Assembly: GCA_934546935.1 (NCBI GenBank)
Contig: CAKTEH010000012.1
Location: forward strand, 1-63,552
Direction of reading: 5' to 3'
DNA: 63,552 nt
Source: an uncultured Eubacteriales bacterium
Lineage (GTDB): Bacteria > Bacillota > Clostridia > Oscillospirales > QAMX01
Shown here: positions 37,411 to 46,550 of the stretch, piece by piece
Position numbering within the stretch: position 1 is the stretch's first letter
How the letters are laid out: each line of letters starts with the position of its first letter
The notes under the pieces: generated by a model
The model's input: only the letters and a program-made list of their open reading frames with translations
The model's database searches: none
What the model was told of the DNA's origin: nothing
Translations under genes and position numbers: made by a program

Positions 37411-38116
37411 TGCTGACCACCTCCATAAACACTTCCTCAAGCGTCCGTCCGCCGGTGAGCGCAGCGGTTTCCCCCTCTGCGACCAGACGGCCCTGCATAA
37501 TAATTGCGACTTTATTGCACAGTTTTTCTGCTACATCAAGTACATGCGTGGAGAAAAAAACAGCCGCTCCTTCCTGGCAGAGCCTATGCATAATCGCCTT
37601 CAGCGTGATGATAGCCTGCGGATCCAGCCCTACAAAGGGTTCATCAAGGATCAGAAGCCGGGGTTTATGAAGCAGCGCGCCGGCCAGGGCAAGCTTTTGC
37701 TTCATACCATGGGAGTACGAAGAAATCAGATCGCCCAACGCGTCGCTGAGTTTCAGCACATCCGTATAGGCGGCGATGGACTCTTCCCGCTCGGACGCGC
37801 TAATATGATAAATATCGGCGAGGAAATTGAGATATTGAATCCCTGTCAGATATTCATAAAGATCGGGGTTATCCGGGACATAGGCAAATTTCTGTTTACA
37901 GGCAATGGGATCTTTGCGGATGGAGATTCCGTCAATGCGGATATCTCCGGAATCGAAATCCAGGATCCCGACAGCCGCTTTGATCGTGGTGGTTTTCCCG
38001 GCGCCGTTATGGCCGATGAAACCGTAGATATCGCCCGGGCATACGTGAAGCGTCAGCCCGGATACCGCGGTTTTTCCGCCTTTATAGGTTTTGCATAGGT
38101 TTTCAATTTGCAGCAT
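37367..38116 (-). CDS. ABC transporter ATP-binding protein
   Basis: 249 residues. Walker A GHNGAGKTTT, signature SYSHGMKQKLALAG (SHGMKQ instead of LSGGQ), Walker B LLILDEPFVGLD, H-loop FFSTHVLDVAEKL. The start ATG at 38116 has GGAGG upstream. Second gene of a regulator-ATPase-permease operon. Drives the ABC-2 permease encoded next. Confidence 0.92.
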   Translation of the reverse strand: MLQIENLCKTYKGGKTAVSGLTLHVCPGDIYGFIGHNGAGKTTTIKAAVGILDFDSGDIRIDGISIRKDPIACKQKFAYVPDNPDLYEYLTGIQYLNFLADIYHISASEREESIAAYTDVLKLSDALGDLISSYSHGMKQKLALAGALLHKPRLLILDEPFVGLDPQAIITLKAIMHRLCQEGAAVFFSTHVLDVAEKLCNKVAIIMQGRLVAEGETAALTGGRTLEEVFMEVVSNAPSDLAADAHNSL

Positions 38117-38129
38117 CCTAAATGCCTCC

Positions 38130-38672
38130 TTATACCTCCGGGTCTGCCGCCGGTTTTTGTTCTGGTTCACAGGGGGAAGAAATAATCGTCAGCCTCCGCG
38201 GTTTCCGCTCCGGAGTGGGTGCGTTGCCGATCACCTCTTCCAAAACGGCACCGAGTTTTTGCAGCAAGGCCAGGAATTCTTCATCGCTAAGCATGAGCGT
38301 GGACGTGGTGAAATTAAGAAGATCCCGTTGCGGGTCAGCATCCGGCGCGGCAAAGTACTGCTGGAAGCTGCGCATCAGGATTAGAAAGCTGGACTGGATC
38401 AGCGCTGCGCCGTCGGCTATGGATGCATCTGCCATAGGGGAAGCCTCCAGCGCATAGATCTTTTCCAGCGCGCCGCGAACCTGCCTGGTTTCGCAGACCC
38501 GTATGCAGCCGCTTTCCGTCAGGACCCGAAGGTGACGGTACAGGCTTGCCGGTGGGATGTCCTCCATTTGGCTGCGCATTTGCCCGGCTGTGGCCTGCGG
38601 GTGCAGAAGAAGGTACTGGATAATGCGCATGCGGGTGGGGTTCATGATGATTTCACTGAAATCAGACTGCAT
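38130..38672 (-). CDS. winged-helix transcriptional regulator, ArsR-like
   Basis: 180 residues. N-terminal winged helix (about 5-75): EIIMNPTRMRIIQYLLLHPQATAGQMRSQM, PPASLYRHLRVLTESGCI and the wing CETRQVRGALEKIYAL. The C-terminal half is helical (FLILMRSFQQYFAA, DEEFLALLQKLGAVLEEVI) and probably dimerises or binds ligand. First gene of the ABC exporter operon behind a perfect promoter, so it likely represses its own operon. The inducer is unknown. Confidence 0.85.
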   Translation of the reverse strand: MQSDFSEIIMNPTRMRIIQYLLLHPQATAGQMRSQMEDIPPASLYRHLRVLTESGCIRVCETRQVRGALEKIYALEASPMADASIADGAALIQSSFLILMRSFQQYFAAPDADPQRDLLNFTTSTLMLSDEEFLALLQKLGAVLEEVIGNAPTPERKPRRLTIISSPCEPEQKPAADPEV

Positions 38673-38711
38673 AAAGCTTATATCCTCATCTTTATAATAT
38701 TATCAAAAATA

Positions 38712-38740
38712 ATTATAATCTCTTTTGTAAGACTTGTCAA
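38712..38740 (-). promoter_or_regulatory. promoter of regulator-ABC exporter operon
   Basis: Minus strand: TTGACA (38735-38740), 17-base spacer, TATAAT (38712-38717). Consensus in both boxes. Confidence 0.85.
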
Positions 38741-38782
38741 GCGCTTGTATCAGACGCCGGCTATGGGTTGTATCGGCAGCGA

Positions 38783-38815
38783 AAACGCCGGGAGGGATAT
38801 TCCCTTCCGGCGTTT
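38783..38815 (-). terminator. terminator of GerMN/two-component operon
   Basis: Stem AAACGCCGG-G-AGGGA with TCCCT-T-CCGGCGTTT, TAT loop, A-run before it (T-run on the minus strand). Confidence 0.85.
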
Positions 38816-38844
38816 CGAAGCAAAAAACTTTGTATATTTTACGC

Positions 38845-39765
38845 TTATTCCACAATGACCAGAGAGTAATCCGGTTCCATGGGAGAATCGAAGCCCGGCG
38901 TCATAACACCGGCAACGGCTTCGCCTTCGATCAGGAATTGCACACGGTCGATGGTGTCAAGCAGGCACAACGTATTGACAATGGAATAGGCGGTCAGGCT
39001 AAGCCCTTCCTCGTTGCACAGGTTCAATTCGAGAAATTCCATACTCAGGTCAACATAGCAGGTACGGCTGCGCACTTGCGCCGAAAGGCACTGGGTATAT
39101 TGCGAAATGTGACGGCGGAACCCTGTGTCAAAACGGTACCCGAGGATAAGGTGCTCTACGATGGTTTGCGTCAGGGAATCGGCTTCCGAGATGACCAGGT
39201 TTTTGTTTACGGCGACAAGCGATTTCATATCGTCGCTTGGGAAATAGAACGTAATCTCGTATTCCTGCAGCCGCAGGCTTTCGATACCGGAAATCATGTC
39301 CTCGCAACGCAGGATGGGCCCTTCTTCCGCATTTTCCCCGGCTTGTATTGCAACGCCGTTGATCTCCGGGAACTGTGCCAAGGTATAGAGCGTACAGGAA
39401 TCTGCCAGAGTCCTGGACATACCGTCAAGGGCTGCATAGGCTTCGGAAAAAACAACATGCGCAATGCCTGCATCGTCAAGCTCGATCCCGCGGATGATCA
39501 GGCCGTCCGGGAATGGGGAGATCAGTTCGCTGGTATCAGGATCGTAAAGCGCCAGCTGCAAAGTGAGAATATACAGGCGTTCCCCCGGGGCATCCACAAC
39601 CTTATGCTCGACGTAACCAATAGCAGAAGCCGGGCTGTTTTCGCTAAGCTCCGTACGGCAGGCATATGCAACCTGTACCGTACGAAGATCCCCGGACGTA
39701 CAGGCGCACAGCGTACAGGAAAGCAAGATGAGCATGATACATGCCGTGGCGGCCGTTTTTTTCAT
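38845..39765 (-). CDS. GerMN-domain lipoprotein
   Basis: 306 residues. Lipoprotein signal peptide MKKTAATACIMLILLSCTLC with lipobox LCAC. Two GerMN-type modules: about 30-160 and 170-300 (ITFYFPSDDMKSLVAVNKNLVI...LTQTIVEHLILGY, and SRTCYVDLSMEFLELN). ATG at 39765 has GGAG five bases upstream. It follows the histidine kinase by 24 bases, giving the order regulator-kinase-GerMN lipoprotein. The same order occurs in Actinobacteria as mtrA-mtrB-lpqB, where LpqB modulates the kinase, so a role as extracytoplasmic modulator is a reasonable inference. GerM itself acts in spore formation in Bacillus. Confidence 0.87.
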   Translation of the reverse strand: MKKTAATACIMLILLSCTLCACTSGDLRTVQVAYACRTELSENSPASAIGYVEHKVVDAPGERLYILTLQLALYDPDTSELISPFPDGLIIRGIELDDAGIAHVVFSEAYAALDGMSRTLADSCTLYTLAQFPEINGVAIQAGENAEEGPILRCEDMISGIESLRLQEYEITFYFPSDDMKSLVAVNKNLVISEADSLTQTIVEHLILGYRFDTGFRRHISQYTQCLSAQVRSRTCYVDLSMEFLELNLCNEEGLSLTAYSIVNTLCLLDTIDRVQFLIEGEAVAGVMTPGFDSPMEPDYSLVIVE

Positions 39766-39789
39766 GTTTACTCCATTGTCCATACATAT

Positions 39790-41250
39790 TCAGTCAAAAA
39801 CATGGATATCCCTTTCCTCTATCGCCGGGAGGGTGAATGTAAAGCGGGTGCCTTCCGGTTCGCGGCGTTCCGCCCAGACGCGGCCCCCGTATTGTTCGAC
39901 GGTTGTGCGTACAATTGACAGCCCAAGCCCGGTTCCTCCAGTTGCCCGTGCCCGCGCTTTGTCTACACGGTAGAAACGGTCGAAAATACGTTCCAGCTCC
40001 TGTTCCGGGATCCCGATTCCGGTATCATCAACCATACAGTAAACAAGCCCGTCGCGCACGTAGCTGATGACGCGCACATACCCTTCCGGGTGATTGTATT
40101 TGATGGCATTTTCCATAAGGTTAAAGATGATCTGGTAAATCCCGTCCTCTTCTGCCATTGCAATGCAGTTATCTGCGGTCTCACAGTAAAGCGCGACACG
40201 GTAATGGTCGGCGAGCGGCGTCAGCATCCGGGCGGCGCGCGTGGCGACATATCCGATGTTAACCGGCTGGAGCTGTGCATTCAGTTCAACGTCCAACCTC
40301 GTCAGCGTCAGGAGCCTGTCGGTAATGCGGGTCAGGCGTGAAATTTCCTCGCTGATATCGCCAAGGAATTCCCGGACGTCCTCCATACGCATACCGCGGG
40401 TCTGCAGGATGGAATCGGCCAGAAGCTTAATGGAGGCGAGCGGGGTTTTTAATTCATGGGATGCGTTGGAGACAAACTGCCGCCGCAGGTTTTCCGTACG
40501 CTCCAGGCGTCCGGAAAGCTCGTTGAACTCCCGGGCAATTTCCCCTACTTCATCCCGGCTGCGTACCTCGATGCGGTGGCTGTAATTTCCTGCGCGCACT
40601 TCGCCGATGGCAGCGGCCAGCTTTTTCATCCTGCGCCGGATGGCTGATGTGAAAAGGAAGGTGATGGCCAGGGTGAAAAAGAGCAGGATCAGAGTCATTG
40701 TGCGTATGTTGTGCTGCATGGAAATCAGAAGGGACCCCTGATACGTATCATATTCATAGAGATACACAGCTCCGATTATAGAGTCGGTGTTATATAGGGG
40801 GACGCAGGCACGGGACTCAAAGGCCTCCCGGATATACTGGCAATAGAAGCTGTCCTTTCCGGAAAGCGCGCAGATCAGTTCAGGCAACAGCAGAAAATAC
40901 CCCGCGCGGTTGGCCCGGGGTGCAGAGTCATAAACAATTTCTCCATACAGGTCTGTGACAATAACCCGTTCAGAGTCCTGGATATCAAGGATGGCCATAA
41001 TCGAGCCAATCTTATCACTTTCAAGCACTGGGAGTCCGGACAGGCTGGAAGCAATAATATTAGCTGTCTGTAGCATATCCCCGCGAATGGAATCCACAAT
41101 GAGTTCCTGGGTTGTGATCAACGGGTAAGTATTGACGAGAATGACTGCGACAAGGATGACGGCACAGATGATCACTACGATTTTAAAACTCAGCGTCCGC
41201 ATATAACCTGTCAGTATACTCCATGGCTTATTGTTTGAAATAGTAGCCAA
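39790..41250 (-). CDS. sensor histidine kinase
   Basis: 486 residues. Helix 1 about 21-43, extracytoplasmic sensor about 44-185, helix 2 about 186-208, HAMP (IRRRMKKLAAAIGEVRAGNYSHRIEV), HisKA with phospho-His near 265 (FVSNASHELKTPLASIKLL) and HATPase (IIFNLMENAIKYNHPEG; VDDTGIGIP; ATGGTGLGLSI). No PAS domain, which separates it from the WalK-like kinase at 29379. Its start overlaps the response regulator by 23 bases. Together with the downstream GerMN lipoprotein forms a three-part signalling unit. Confidence 0.92.
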   Translation of the reverse strand: MATISNNKPWSILTGYMRTLSFKIVVIICAVILVAVILVNTYPLITTQELIVDSIRGDMLQTANIIASSLSGLPVLESDKIGSIMAILDIQDSERVIVTDLYGEIVYDSAPRANRAGYFLLLPELICALSGKDSFYCQYIREAFESRACVPLYNTDSIIGAVYLYEYDTYQGSLLISMQHNIRTMTLILLFFTLAITFLFTSAIRRRMKKLAAAIGEVRAGNYSHRIEVRSRDEVGEIAREFNELSGRLERTENLRRQFVSNASHELKTPLASIKLLADSILQTRGMRMEDVREFLGDISEEISRLTRITDRLLTLTRLDVELNAQLQPVNIGYVATRAARMLTPLADHYRVALYCETADNCIAMAEEDGIYQIIFNLMENAIKYNHPEGYVRVISYVRDGLVYCMVDDTGIGIPEQELERIFDRFYRVDKARARATGGTGLGLSIVRTTVEQYGGRVWAERREPEGTRFTFTLPAIEERDIHVFD

Positions 41251-41917
41251 CTCCCCACTTTGTCAGGATGAACTCCGGTTCCGCAGCATTGTATTCAAGC
41301 TTTTCACGCAGATGCCGAATGTGCACGTCAACTGTCCGTGTATCCGCCTGGCTGCCCTCTCCCCAGAGCGCAGCCATCAGATTTTCCCGCGAGTAGACAT
41401 GCCCGGCATTGCGCATCAGGAGTTCCAAGACGTCAAATTCTTTTGCCGTGAGCACAACCTCGCGGCCATCTACTTCGACGCGCCGTTCCAGCGGGTCCAG
41501 CTCGACGGCTCCGCGAATAATGCTGTGGTGGGAAGCTTCGGCTTCACGGCGGTCGCCGTTTCCTGAACGGCGCAGCACGGCGCGAACCCTTGCCTTGATT
41601 TCCATTACATTGAAGGGTTTAGTGACATAATCATCCGCGCCATATTCAAAACCGATCAGCTTGTCAATGTCGTCGCTTTTTGCCGTCAGCATGATGATGG
41701 GAACGTTGGAAAATTCGCGTACGATGCGGCAGACCTCCAGGCCGTCGATTTTCGGGAGCATGAGATCCAAAAGAATGGCGTCGTAGCTTTTATTTCGGAT
41801 TTTCTCGAGGGCTTCTTCTCCGTCATAAGCGGTATCGACCTCATAGCCGTCGTGCTCAAGATTGAATTTGATTCCTTTTACGATGATTTTTTCATCATCG
41901 ACTACCAAAATGCTCAT
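41228..41917 (-). CDS. OmpR-family response regulator
   Basis: 229 residues: receiver with Asp51 (AILLDLMLPKIDG) and Lys in DDYVTKPFN, winged helix from about 132 (LTAKEFDVLELLMRNAGHVYSRENLMAALWG, TRTVDVHIRHLREKLE). ATG follows AAAGGATC. First gene of the operon with the overlapping kinase and the GerMN lipoprotein. Targets unknown. Confidence 0.92.
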   Translation of the reverse strand: MSILVVDDEKIIVKGIKFNLEHDGYEVDTAYDGEEALEKIRNKSYDAILLDLMLPKIDGLEVCRIVREFSNVPIIMLTAKSDDIDKLIGFEYGADDYVTKPFNVMEIKARVRAVLRRSGNGDRREAEASHHSIIRGAVELDPLERRVEVDGREVVLTAKEFDVLELLMRNAGHVYSRENLMAALWGEGSQADTRTVDVHIRHLREKLEYNAAEPEFILTKWGVGYYFKQ

Positions 41918-42282
41918 GTTGCGATGATCCTTTCCGCCCTTGAGACGTGCTTTTTATTGACAAGCGTGGGCATATTTAGTAAAATAAAATTGCAAATGCA
42001 TAAAAACTTACGGGTAAATGCCGCCCGGCCGGGTGTACGCCTAAAACGCCGCTTTCCGGCTGCACAGCACGGGAATTTCTCCGGTCGCGCAGTTTTAGGC
42101 GGAAGTTTGGGGAAACAAACCGGCAATCTCCCGCCGGATGGCCGGAAAACCTGTATACAAATTCCGTATTCCCCTGCGGTGTGAGGACGGCTGGCTTTCG
42201 TTTGCCCTCATTATACCATAAATGTCATAAAAATAAAACAGATTTTTTACTTGCCGCAAAAGTGGGATGGATAAGGATGCTT
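41918..42282. other. intergenic region between divergent genes
   Basis: About 365 bases between the response regulator (minus) and the carboxypeptidase (plus). The middle (42015-42180) is GC-rich with a CCCGGCCGGG palindrome near 42023 and several short inverted repeats; the ends are AT-rich and probably hold the two promoters. No supported gene. Confidence 0.45.
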
Positions 42283-43617
42283 ATGAAAACCCTGTATAAA
42301 TATTTGTCTTTTTTGCTTGTGTGCGCACTGGCGCTGATGCCGCCGGCGCATGGAGCCGGCGCTTCTGCATATTATGGGGATGAGCCGGAAACGGTCTCGG
42401 CCTGCGATCTGCTGTATGAAGCCGGTTCAGGGCAGATCCTGTTTGAAAAAAATATCTATGAAAAAGCATATCCAGCCAGTACGACCAAGATTATGACGGC
42501 GCTTCTGGCGCTGGAAAACTGTGAGCTGGATGAAATTGTAACGGTAACCGCCGAGGCTTGGAGAGGAATTGATCATAATTCCAGTATTGCCGGCCTTTCG
42601 ACGGGGGAATGTATGCCATTATATGATATGTTGGTCTGTCTGCTTGTGGCGTCGGGAAACGAGGCGGCAAATGCCATTGCCATTCATGTCGGCGGTACAA
42701 TTGACAATTTTGTTGCCATGATGAATACCCGGGCAGAGGAACTTGGATGTGAAAATACGCATTTTGCCAACCCGTCCGGCCTGCATGATGAAAACCATTA
42801 TACCTGCGCCTATGACCTGCTGCAGATTACGCTTGCGGCAAAAGCTTACGACGCTTTTGAAGAGATTGTTTCGCAGGCACGAGCAACCGTGGCCCCGACC
42901 AACAAATGTGAAACTGAACGGCGGTTTAACAATACGAACCTCCTTCTCTCCAATACATCGACTTCGGAATATCTGTATTCCAAGGCAACCGGGATCAAAA
43001 CCGGGTATACGACGCCGGCGGGTTACTGCCTGGTTTCCTCGGCAAAAAATGATGAACTGGAATTCGTCTGTATTGTGCTTGGCGGTATGAATGTTATGCG
43101 GGATAACGGCACCGAAGTCAACGGATGTTATCGGGATACGCTTCGCCTGTACCGTTGGGGTTATGAGCAGTTCCAAGTTGTGAAGATCCTGACGGACAGG
43201 GAAATCATGACGGAGGCGCCTGTACAGCAGGCTAAGGATATTGACCATGTCCTTCTGGAGGCAACGGTGGATGTATATACAGTGCTGCACAGAGGGCAGG
43301 ATAAAGATCAGATTTTTACCTATATTACAACGGTCAATGAAAACCTGACTGCACCGATTGAAAAAGGCGAAGTGCTTGGGACGCTGATGCTGTATAAGGA
43401 CGGACAGTTTTATACAAGCTGCGATCTCGTTGCCTCCAGTCCGGTGCTTCGTTCGGAGCTTTTGTCACAATACTCCCGTCTTAAACAGTCGCTGCAGAAT
43501 TCAAACGTACGTTTTGCTGTAACGGCGTTTGTGCTGTTGATTGTCGGCTATGTCGTTTTTGTGATTTTTTATAATTCCTGGAGGAAGAAACATCCGCGCC
43601 GCCGCAGGAGAAAATAA
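42283..43617 (+). CDS. D-alanyl-D-alanine carboxypeptidase, DacF-type
   Basis: 444 residues. Signal peptide 1-25 (MKTLYKYLSFLLVCALALMP, AHGA cleavage). Active-site SxxK is STTK at Ser66-Lys69, SxN is SGN near 126 and KTG is in GIKTGYTTPAG near 233, so all three penicillin-binding motifs are present. A PBP5-like C-terminal beta domain follows, then a C-terminal membrane helix (about 411-433, FAVTAFVLLIVGYVVFVIF) with a very basic tail ending RRRRRK; this helix replaces the usual amphipathic anchor. Trims pentapeptide side chains. Start ATG at 42283 has AAGG six bases upstream. Confidence 0.93.
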   Translation: MKTLYKYLSFLLVCALALMPPAHGAGASAYYGDEPETVSACDLLYEAGSGQILFEKNIYEKAYPASTTKIMTALLALENCELDEIVTVTAEAWRGIDHNSSIAGLSTGECMPLYDMLVCLLVASGNEAANAIAIHVGGTIDNFVAMMNTRAEELGCENTHFANPSGLHDENHYTCAYDLLQITLAAKAYDAFEEIVSQARATVAPTNKCETERRFNNTNLLLSNTSTSEYLYSKATGIKTGYTTPAGYCLVSSAKNDELEFVCIVLGGMNVMRDNGTEVNGCYRDTLRLYRWGYEQFQVVKILTDREIMTEAPVQQAKDIDHVLLEATVDVYTVLHRGQDKDQIFTYITTVNENLTAPIEKGEVLGTLMLYKDGQFYTSCDLVASSPVLRSELLSQYSRLKQSLQNSNVRFAVTAFVLLIVGYVVFVIFYNSWRKKHPRRRRRK

Positions 43618-43653
43618 GCCTGCGGGATCGCCGGAGAAAGAAAAGGTTTTGCC

Positions 43654-44538
43654 ATGGAGCTTCGTACATACCAAAAGGATAAACGTTTCGGGGAGGATTA
43701 TTGGAAAATCCGCGAATTTCTTCTTCGCTGCGGTGCGCAGCCGTTTACTTACGCGCGCTGGGACTGGATGATTACCCACCCGAGTCTGGATGCGGCAGCA
43801 ATGGAGCAAATTGCGTTTTGGGAGGATGCCGGAAAGACTGTTGCGATGGCGCTTTTTGACTGCACGCTCGACGATATATTTTTGCAGACGCTGCCCGGTT
43901 ACGGAATGCTTTATGAAGAAATGATCGACTATGCCTGCCGCGAGATGAACCCGGACGGAGCGCTGATGCTGGTGATCCCGGATGAAAACCATACGCTTTC
44001 TTCTGCGGCAGCGCGGCATGGCTTTATTGCTACGCCGCAAAGGGACTGCTACGCCGCGTTTTATCCCGACGAAACGTCGATGGACTATACGCTGCCTGAA
44101 GGGTTTTGGGTGACGGATATGGAAAAGAATTTCGATCTGTATGAATACTGCCGTGTTCTGTGGAGGGGGTTTAATCATGAGCTGGACGGGCAGGGGCCGC
44201 TGCCTTATGACGCGGCTTATGAGGCTGCTGCGCGGGATGCCATGCTGCGGCCGAACGTTTCGTTGGATCTGAAAATCAGCGTCCGTGCGCCGGACGGGCA
44301 TGCTGCGGCTTATTGCGGAATGTGGTATGATCCTGCCGTACCGTTCGCCGTAATCGAACCGGTTGCGACGGACCCGGATTACCGGAAGATGGGGCTTGGA
44401 CGCGCTGCCGTGCTGGAGGGAATCCGGCGCGCGGCGCAAAAAGGCGCGCGGTTCGCCCTTGTTGGGTCACAGCAGCAGTTTTATTACAGCATTGGTCTAC
44501 GTCCTTTTTCAACGGCGACCAAATGGCGCAGACGGTAG
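43654..44538 (+). CDS. GNAT-family N-acetyltransferase
   Basis: 294 residues. The C-terminal GNAT domain (about 210-290) has the acetyl-CoA loop VATDPDYRKMGLGRAAVLEGIRRA, matching the R/Q-xxGxG/A motif. The N-terminal half (about 1-140) looks like a second, degenerate GNAT-like fold (REFLLRCGAQPFTYARWDWMI), as in tandem-GNAT proteins. Substrate unknown. It lies 36 bases behind dacF on the same strand and is probably co-transcribed. Confidence 0.85.
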   Translation: MELRTYQKDKRFGEDYWKIREFLLRCGAQPFTYARWDWMITHPSLDAAAMEQIAFWEDAGKTVAMALFDCTLDDIFLQTLPGYGMLYEEMIDYACREMNPDGALMLVIPDENHTLSSAAARHGFIATPQRDCYAAFYPDETSMDYTLPEGFWVTDMEKNFDLYEYCRVLWRGFNHELDGQGPLPYDAAYEAAARDAMLRPNVSLDLKISVRAPDGHAAAYCGMWYDPAVPFAVIEPVATDPDYRKMGLGRAAVLEGIRRAAQKGARFALVGSQQQFYYSIGLRPFSTATKWRRR

Positions 44539-45300
44539 CTTGAAGCAAATGGCACTGTGGGGCGGGCTATCTTCGGTGCTGTTGACTTCTAATGGAAAAT
44601 GGGTTTTTATGCTTTTGCAGAAACGGCCCTTACGGCGCTTTATATTGCGGATCCTGGATGCGCCGGGGGCTTTGCTTAACGCTGCCGCTGTGATTGACCG
44701 AATGCGTTTATGGACTGTGCATGCGCATGTTGCATCCGGGCGGGAAGCGCGACGTTTTCGGCTTGGGAACCGGTGGAAAAAGCGGGTTATATGTATTCCA
44801 ATGATCTGGTCAGCTGCGGCAGTGCCGTTGTGCTCTTTTTTCCCCGTTCGATTCCGGATGCATGCGCGCCTTATATAAATTTGGGAATTCGATGCACGGG
44901 GAACTATGCTTGAGAAATTTTCAAAAAAGTTGGTCGATTTTATTTATATAAACTGCAGTGGCAATAGCTGCTTTCATATCCATACCCGTTTTTGTCTGGC
45001 ATCTCGGCTTCCGTATGCCTTATGCGCTGCTCCGGCGCTGTTTTCCGGAAGCTGCGTCTGACAGGGGTACGTGCTGCGCACTGCGCGCCAATTTCCATAA
45101 ATGCGGCCGTGTGACGGAAAAATGCGGTCTTGTCTGGTGCTGGATCGATGGAAGGGCCGAGCTGCACCGCTGCTATGCGCCGGAATCCTTTGCACCGGTT
45201 GTGCGGGGTTAAACTGAGGAATCGGAAATGCTTTTTAAGAAAAAACCCCTCAGGAGACTGATTCTGAATCAAAAAAAGCAGGAAAAACTGGAAAAACGCC
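44539..45300. other. 760-base region without a supported gene
   Basis: Several frames stay open for 70-100 codons but none combines a ribosome-binding site with recognisable family sequence. Cysteine-rich stretches in the frames around 44710-44913 and 44958-45212 look like decayed coding DNA but I cannot name a parent. A 31-codon frame (45228-45323, MLFKKKPLRRLILNQKKQEK) with GAGGA upstream overlaps the rpmG promoter and may or may not be translated. Confidence 0.4.
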
Positions 45301-45329
45301 TTGACGGAGAGCATAATTCGTGATATAAT
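45301..45329 (+). promoter_or_regulatory. promoter of rpmG-secE-nusG-rplKA operon
   Basis: TTGACG (45301-45306), 17-base spacer, TATAAT (45324-45329); leader of about 70 bases follows. Confidence 0.85.
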
Positions 45330-45407
45330 AACTCCACCTGTCCGGGCGTTTGATTCTTTTGCTTTGCCCGCCCAGGGAGGCTAATTTTACAGGAGGTGCC
45401 GTATAAG

Positions 45408-45557
45408 ATGCGTACGAAGATTACTCTGGCATGCTCGGACTGCAAGCAGCGCAACTACAACACGTTCAAGAACAAGAAAAACGATCCGGATCGTCTTGAA
45501 ATGAACAAGTATTGCCGCTTCTGCAGAAAGCGTACTGTCCACAGAGAAAGCAAATAA
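45408..45557 (+). CDS. rpmG: 50S ribosomal protein L33
   Basis: 49 residues: MRTKITLACSDCKQRNY ... EMNKYCRFCRKRTVHRESK. Two CxxC pairs (CSDC and CRFC) make it the zinc-binding form. AGGAGG lies upstream. First gene of the conserved rpmG-secE-nusG-rplK-rplA series. Confidence 0.97.
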   Translation: MRTKITLACSDCKQRNYNTFKNKKNDPDRLEMNKYCRFCRKRTVHRESK

Positions 45558-45569
45558 GGAGCGGGGAAG

Positions 45570-45899
45570 ATGGCTTTATTCAAAAAGTACATTGAAAAAG
45601 GCGTAGAAACTGCTCCGGCGGCTGCGGACGACCGGGAGGCCGTTAAGGCGGAAAAAGCCGCCCGTGCCGCAAAAAAGAAGGTAACTGCGCGTGAGCGTGC
45701 CGCCCGGATTTCCAAGTGGTGGCGTGAGCTTCGCAGTGAATTCAAAAAAATTGTTTGGCCGACCCGTCAGCAGCTGATCAAGAAGACTTGTGTCGTCTTG
45801 ATTGTTATGCTTGCGCTTGGGCTTTGCATCGCGCTTTTAGACTTCATCTTTGAGCAGTTGATTCTTGAGTCGATACTCAAGCTCGTCACCGGTTATTAA
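45570..45899 (+). CDS. secE: preprotein translocase subunit SecE
   Basis: 109 residues. A charged Ala/Lys-rich N-terminal extension (about 1-48) precedes the SecE core: WWRELRSEFKKIVWPTRQQLIKKT, then one membrane helix (about 72-94). Longer than Bacillus SecE because of the extension. Essential clamp of the SecYEG channel. ATG has GGAGCGGGG upstream, 12 bases behind rpmG. Confidence 0.95.
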   Translation: MALFKKYIEKGVETAPAAADDREAVKAEKAARAAKKKVTARERAARISKWWRELRSEFKKIVWPTRQQLIKKTCVVLIVMLALGLCIALLDFIFEQLILESILKLVTGY

Positions 45900-45912
45900 T
45901 CGGAGCAGGGGT

Positions 45913-46449
45913 ATGGCTGAAGCAGCGAAATGGTATGTTGTGCATACCTATTCCGGCTATGAGAATAAAGTGGCCGCGACAATCGAAAAAACGATTGAAA
46001 ACAGAAAGCTTCAGGATCTGATCCATGAGGTGGCAATTCCGACGGAAAAGGTCTTGGAGGTGCACGAGAATAAGCAGAAGGAAGTCGAACGTAAGGTTTT
46101 TCCCGGTTATGTGCTTGTTAAAATGATTATGACCGATGACAGCTGGCATGTGGTGCGCAATACGCGCGGTGTGACCGGTTTTGTCGGCCCCGGATCGAAG
46201 CCTGTGGCGTTGACGGAGAGCGAAGTCGCCGCGCTTGGGATCGACCGCCAGGATAAGGATGCACGTGTGAGCCTGTCATATAAGGTGGGTGACCGTGTGC
46301 GTGTCGTCTCCGGCCCGATCGCTAATTTTACCGGCGTTGTCGATGCGATTAACGAAAAGGAAAACCAGGTTCGTGTGGTTGTTTCTATGTTTGGCCGGGA
46401 AACCCCGGTTGAGCTGGAACTTGACCAGGTAACGGTCGTCTATGACTGA
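45913..46449 (+). CDS. nusG: transcription termination/antitermination factor NusG
   Basis: 178 residues: NGN domain (AKWYVVHTYSGYENKVAATIE...FPGYVLVKM) and C-terminal KOW domain (GDRVRVVSGPIANFTGVVDAI). ATG at 45913 has GGAGCAGGGG upstream. Modulates RNA polymerase pausing. Confidence 0.97.
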   Translation: MAEAAKWYVVHTYSGYENKVAATIEKTIENRKLQDLIHEVAIPTEKVLEVHENKQKEVERKVFPGYVLVKMIMTDDSWHVVRNTRGVTGFVGPGSKPVALTESEVAALGIDRQDKDARVSLSYKVGDRVRVVSGPIANFTGVVDAINEKENQVRVVVSMFGRETPVELELDQVTVVYD

Positions 46450-46550
46450 TTTTTTTCGCATACTGACATTGTTTCCACGCAAACGTGGGAGGACGTGTAT
46501 TGCGTCCGCAGTTTGAACCACATTTTTCATATAGGGAGGTGCACCATAAG

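Noticed and set aside
38734..39918. 394-codon plus-strand frame opposite the GerMN lipoprotein
   Set aside because: The minus-strand gene has a signal peptide, GerMN domains and a terminator; the opposite frame has none of these.
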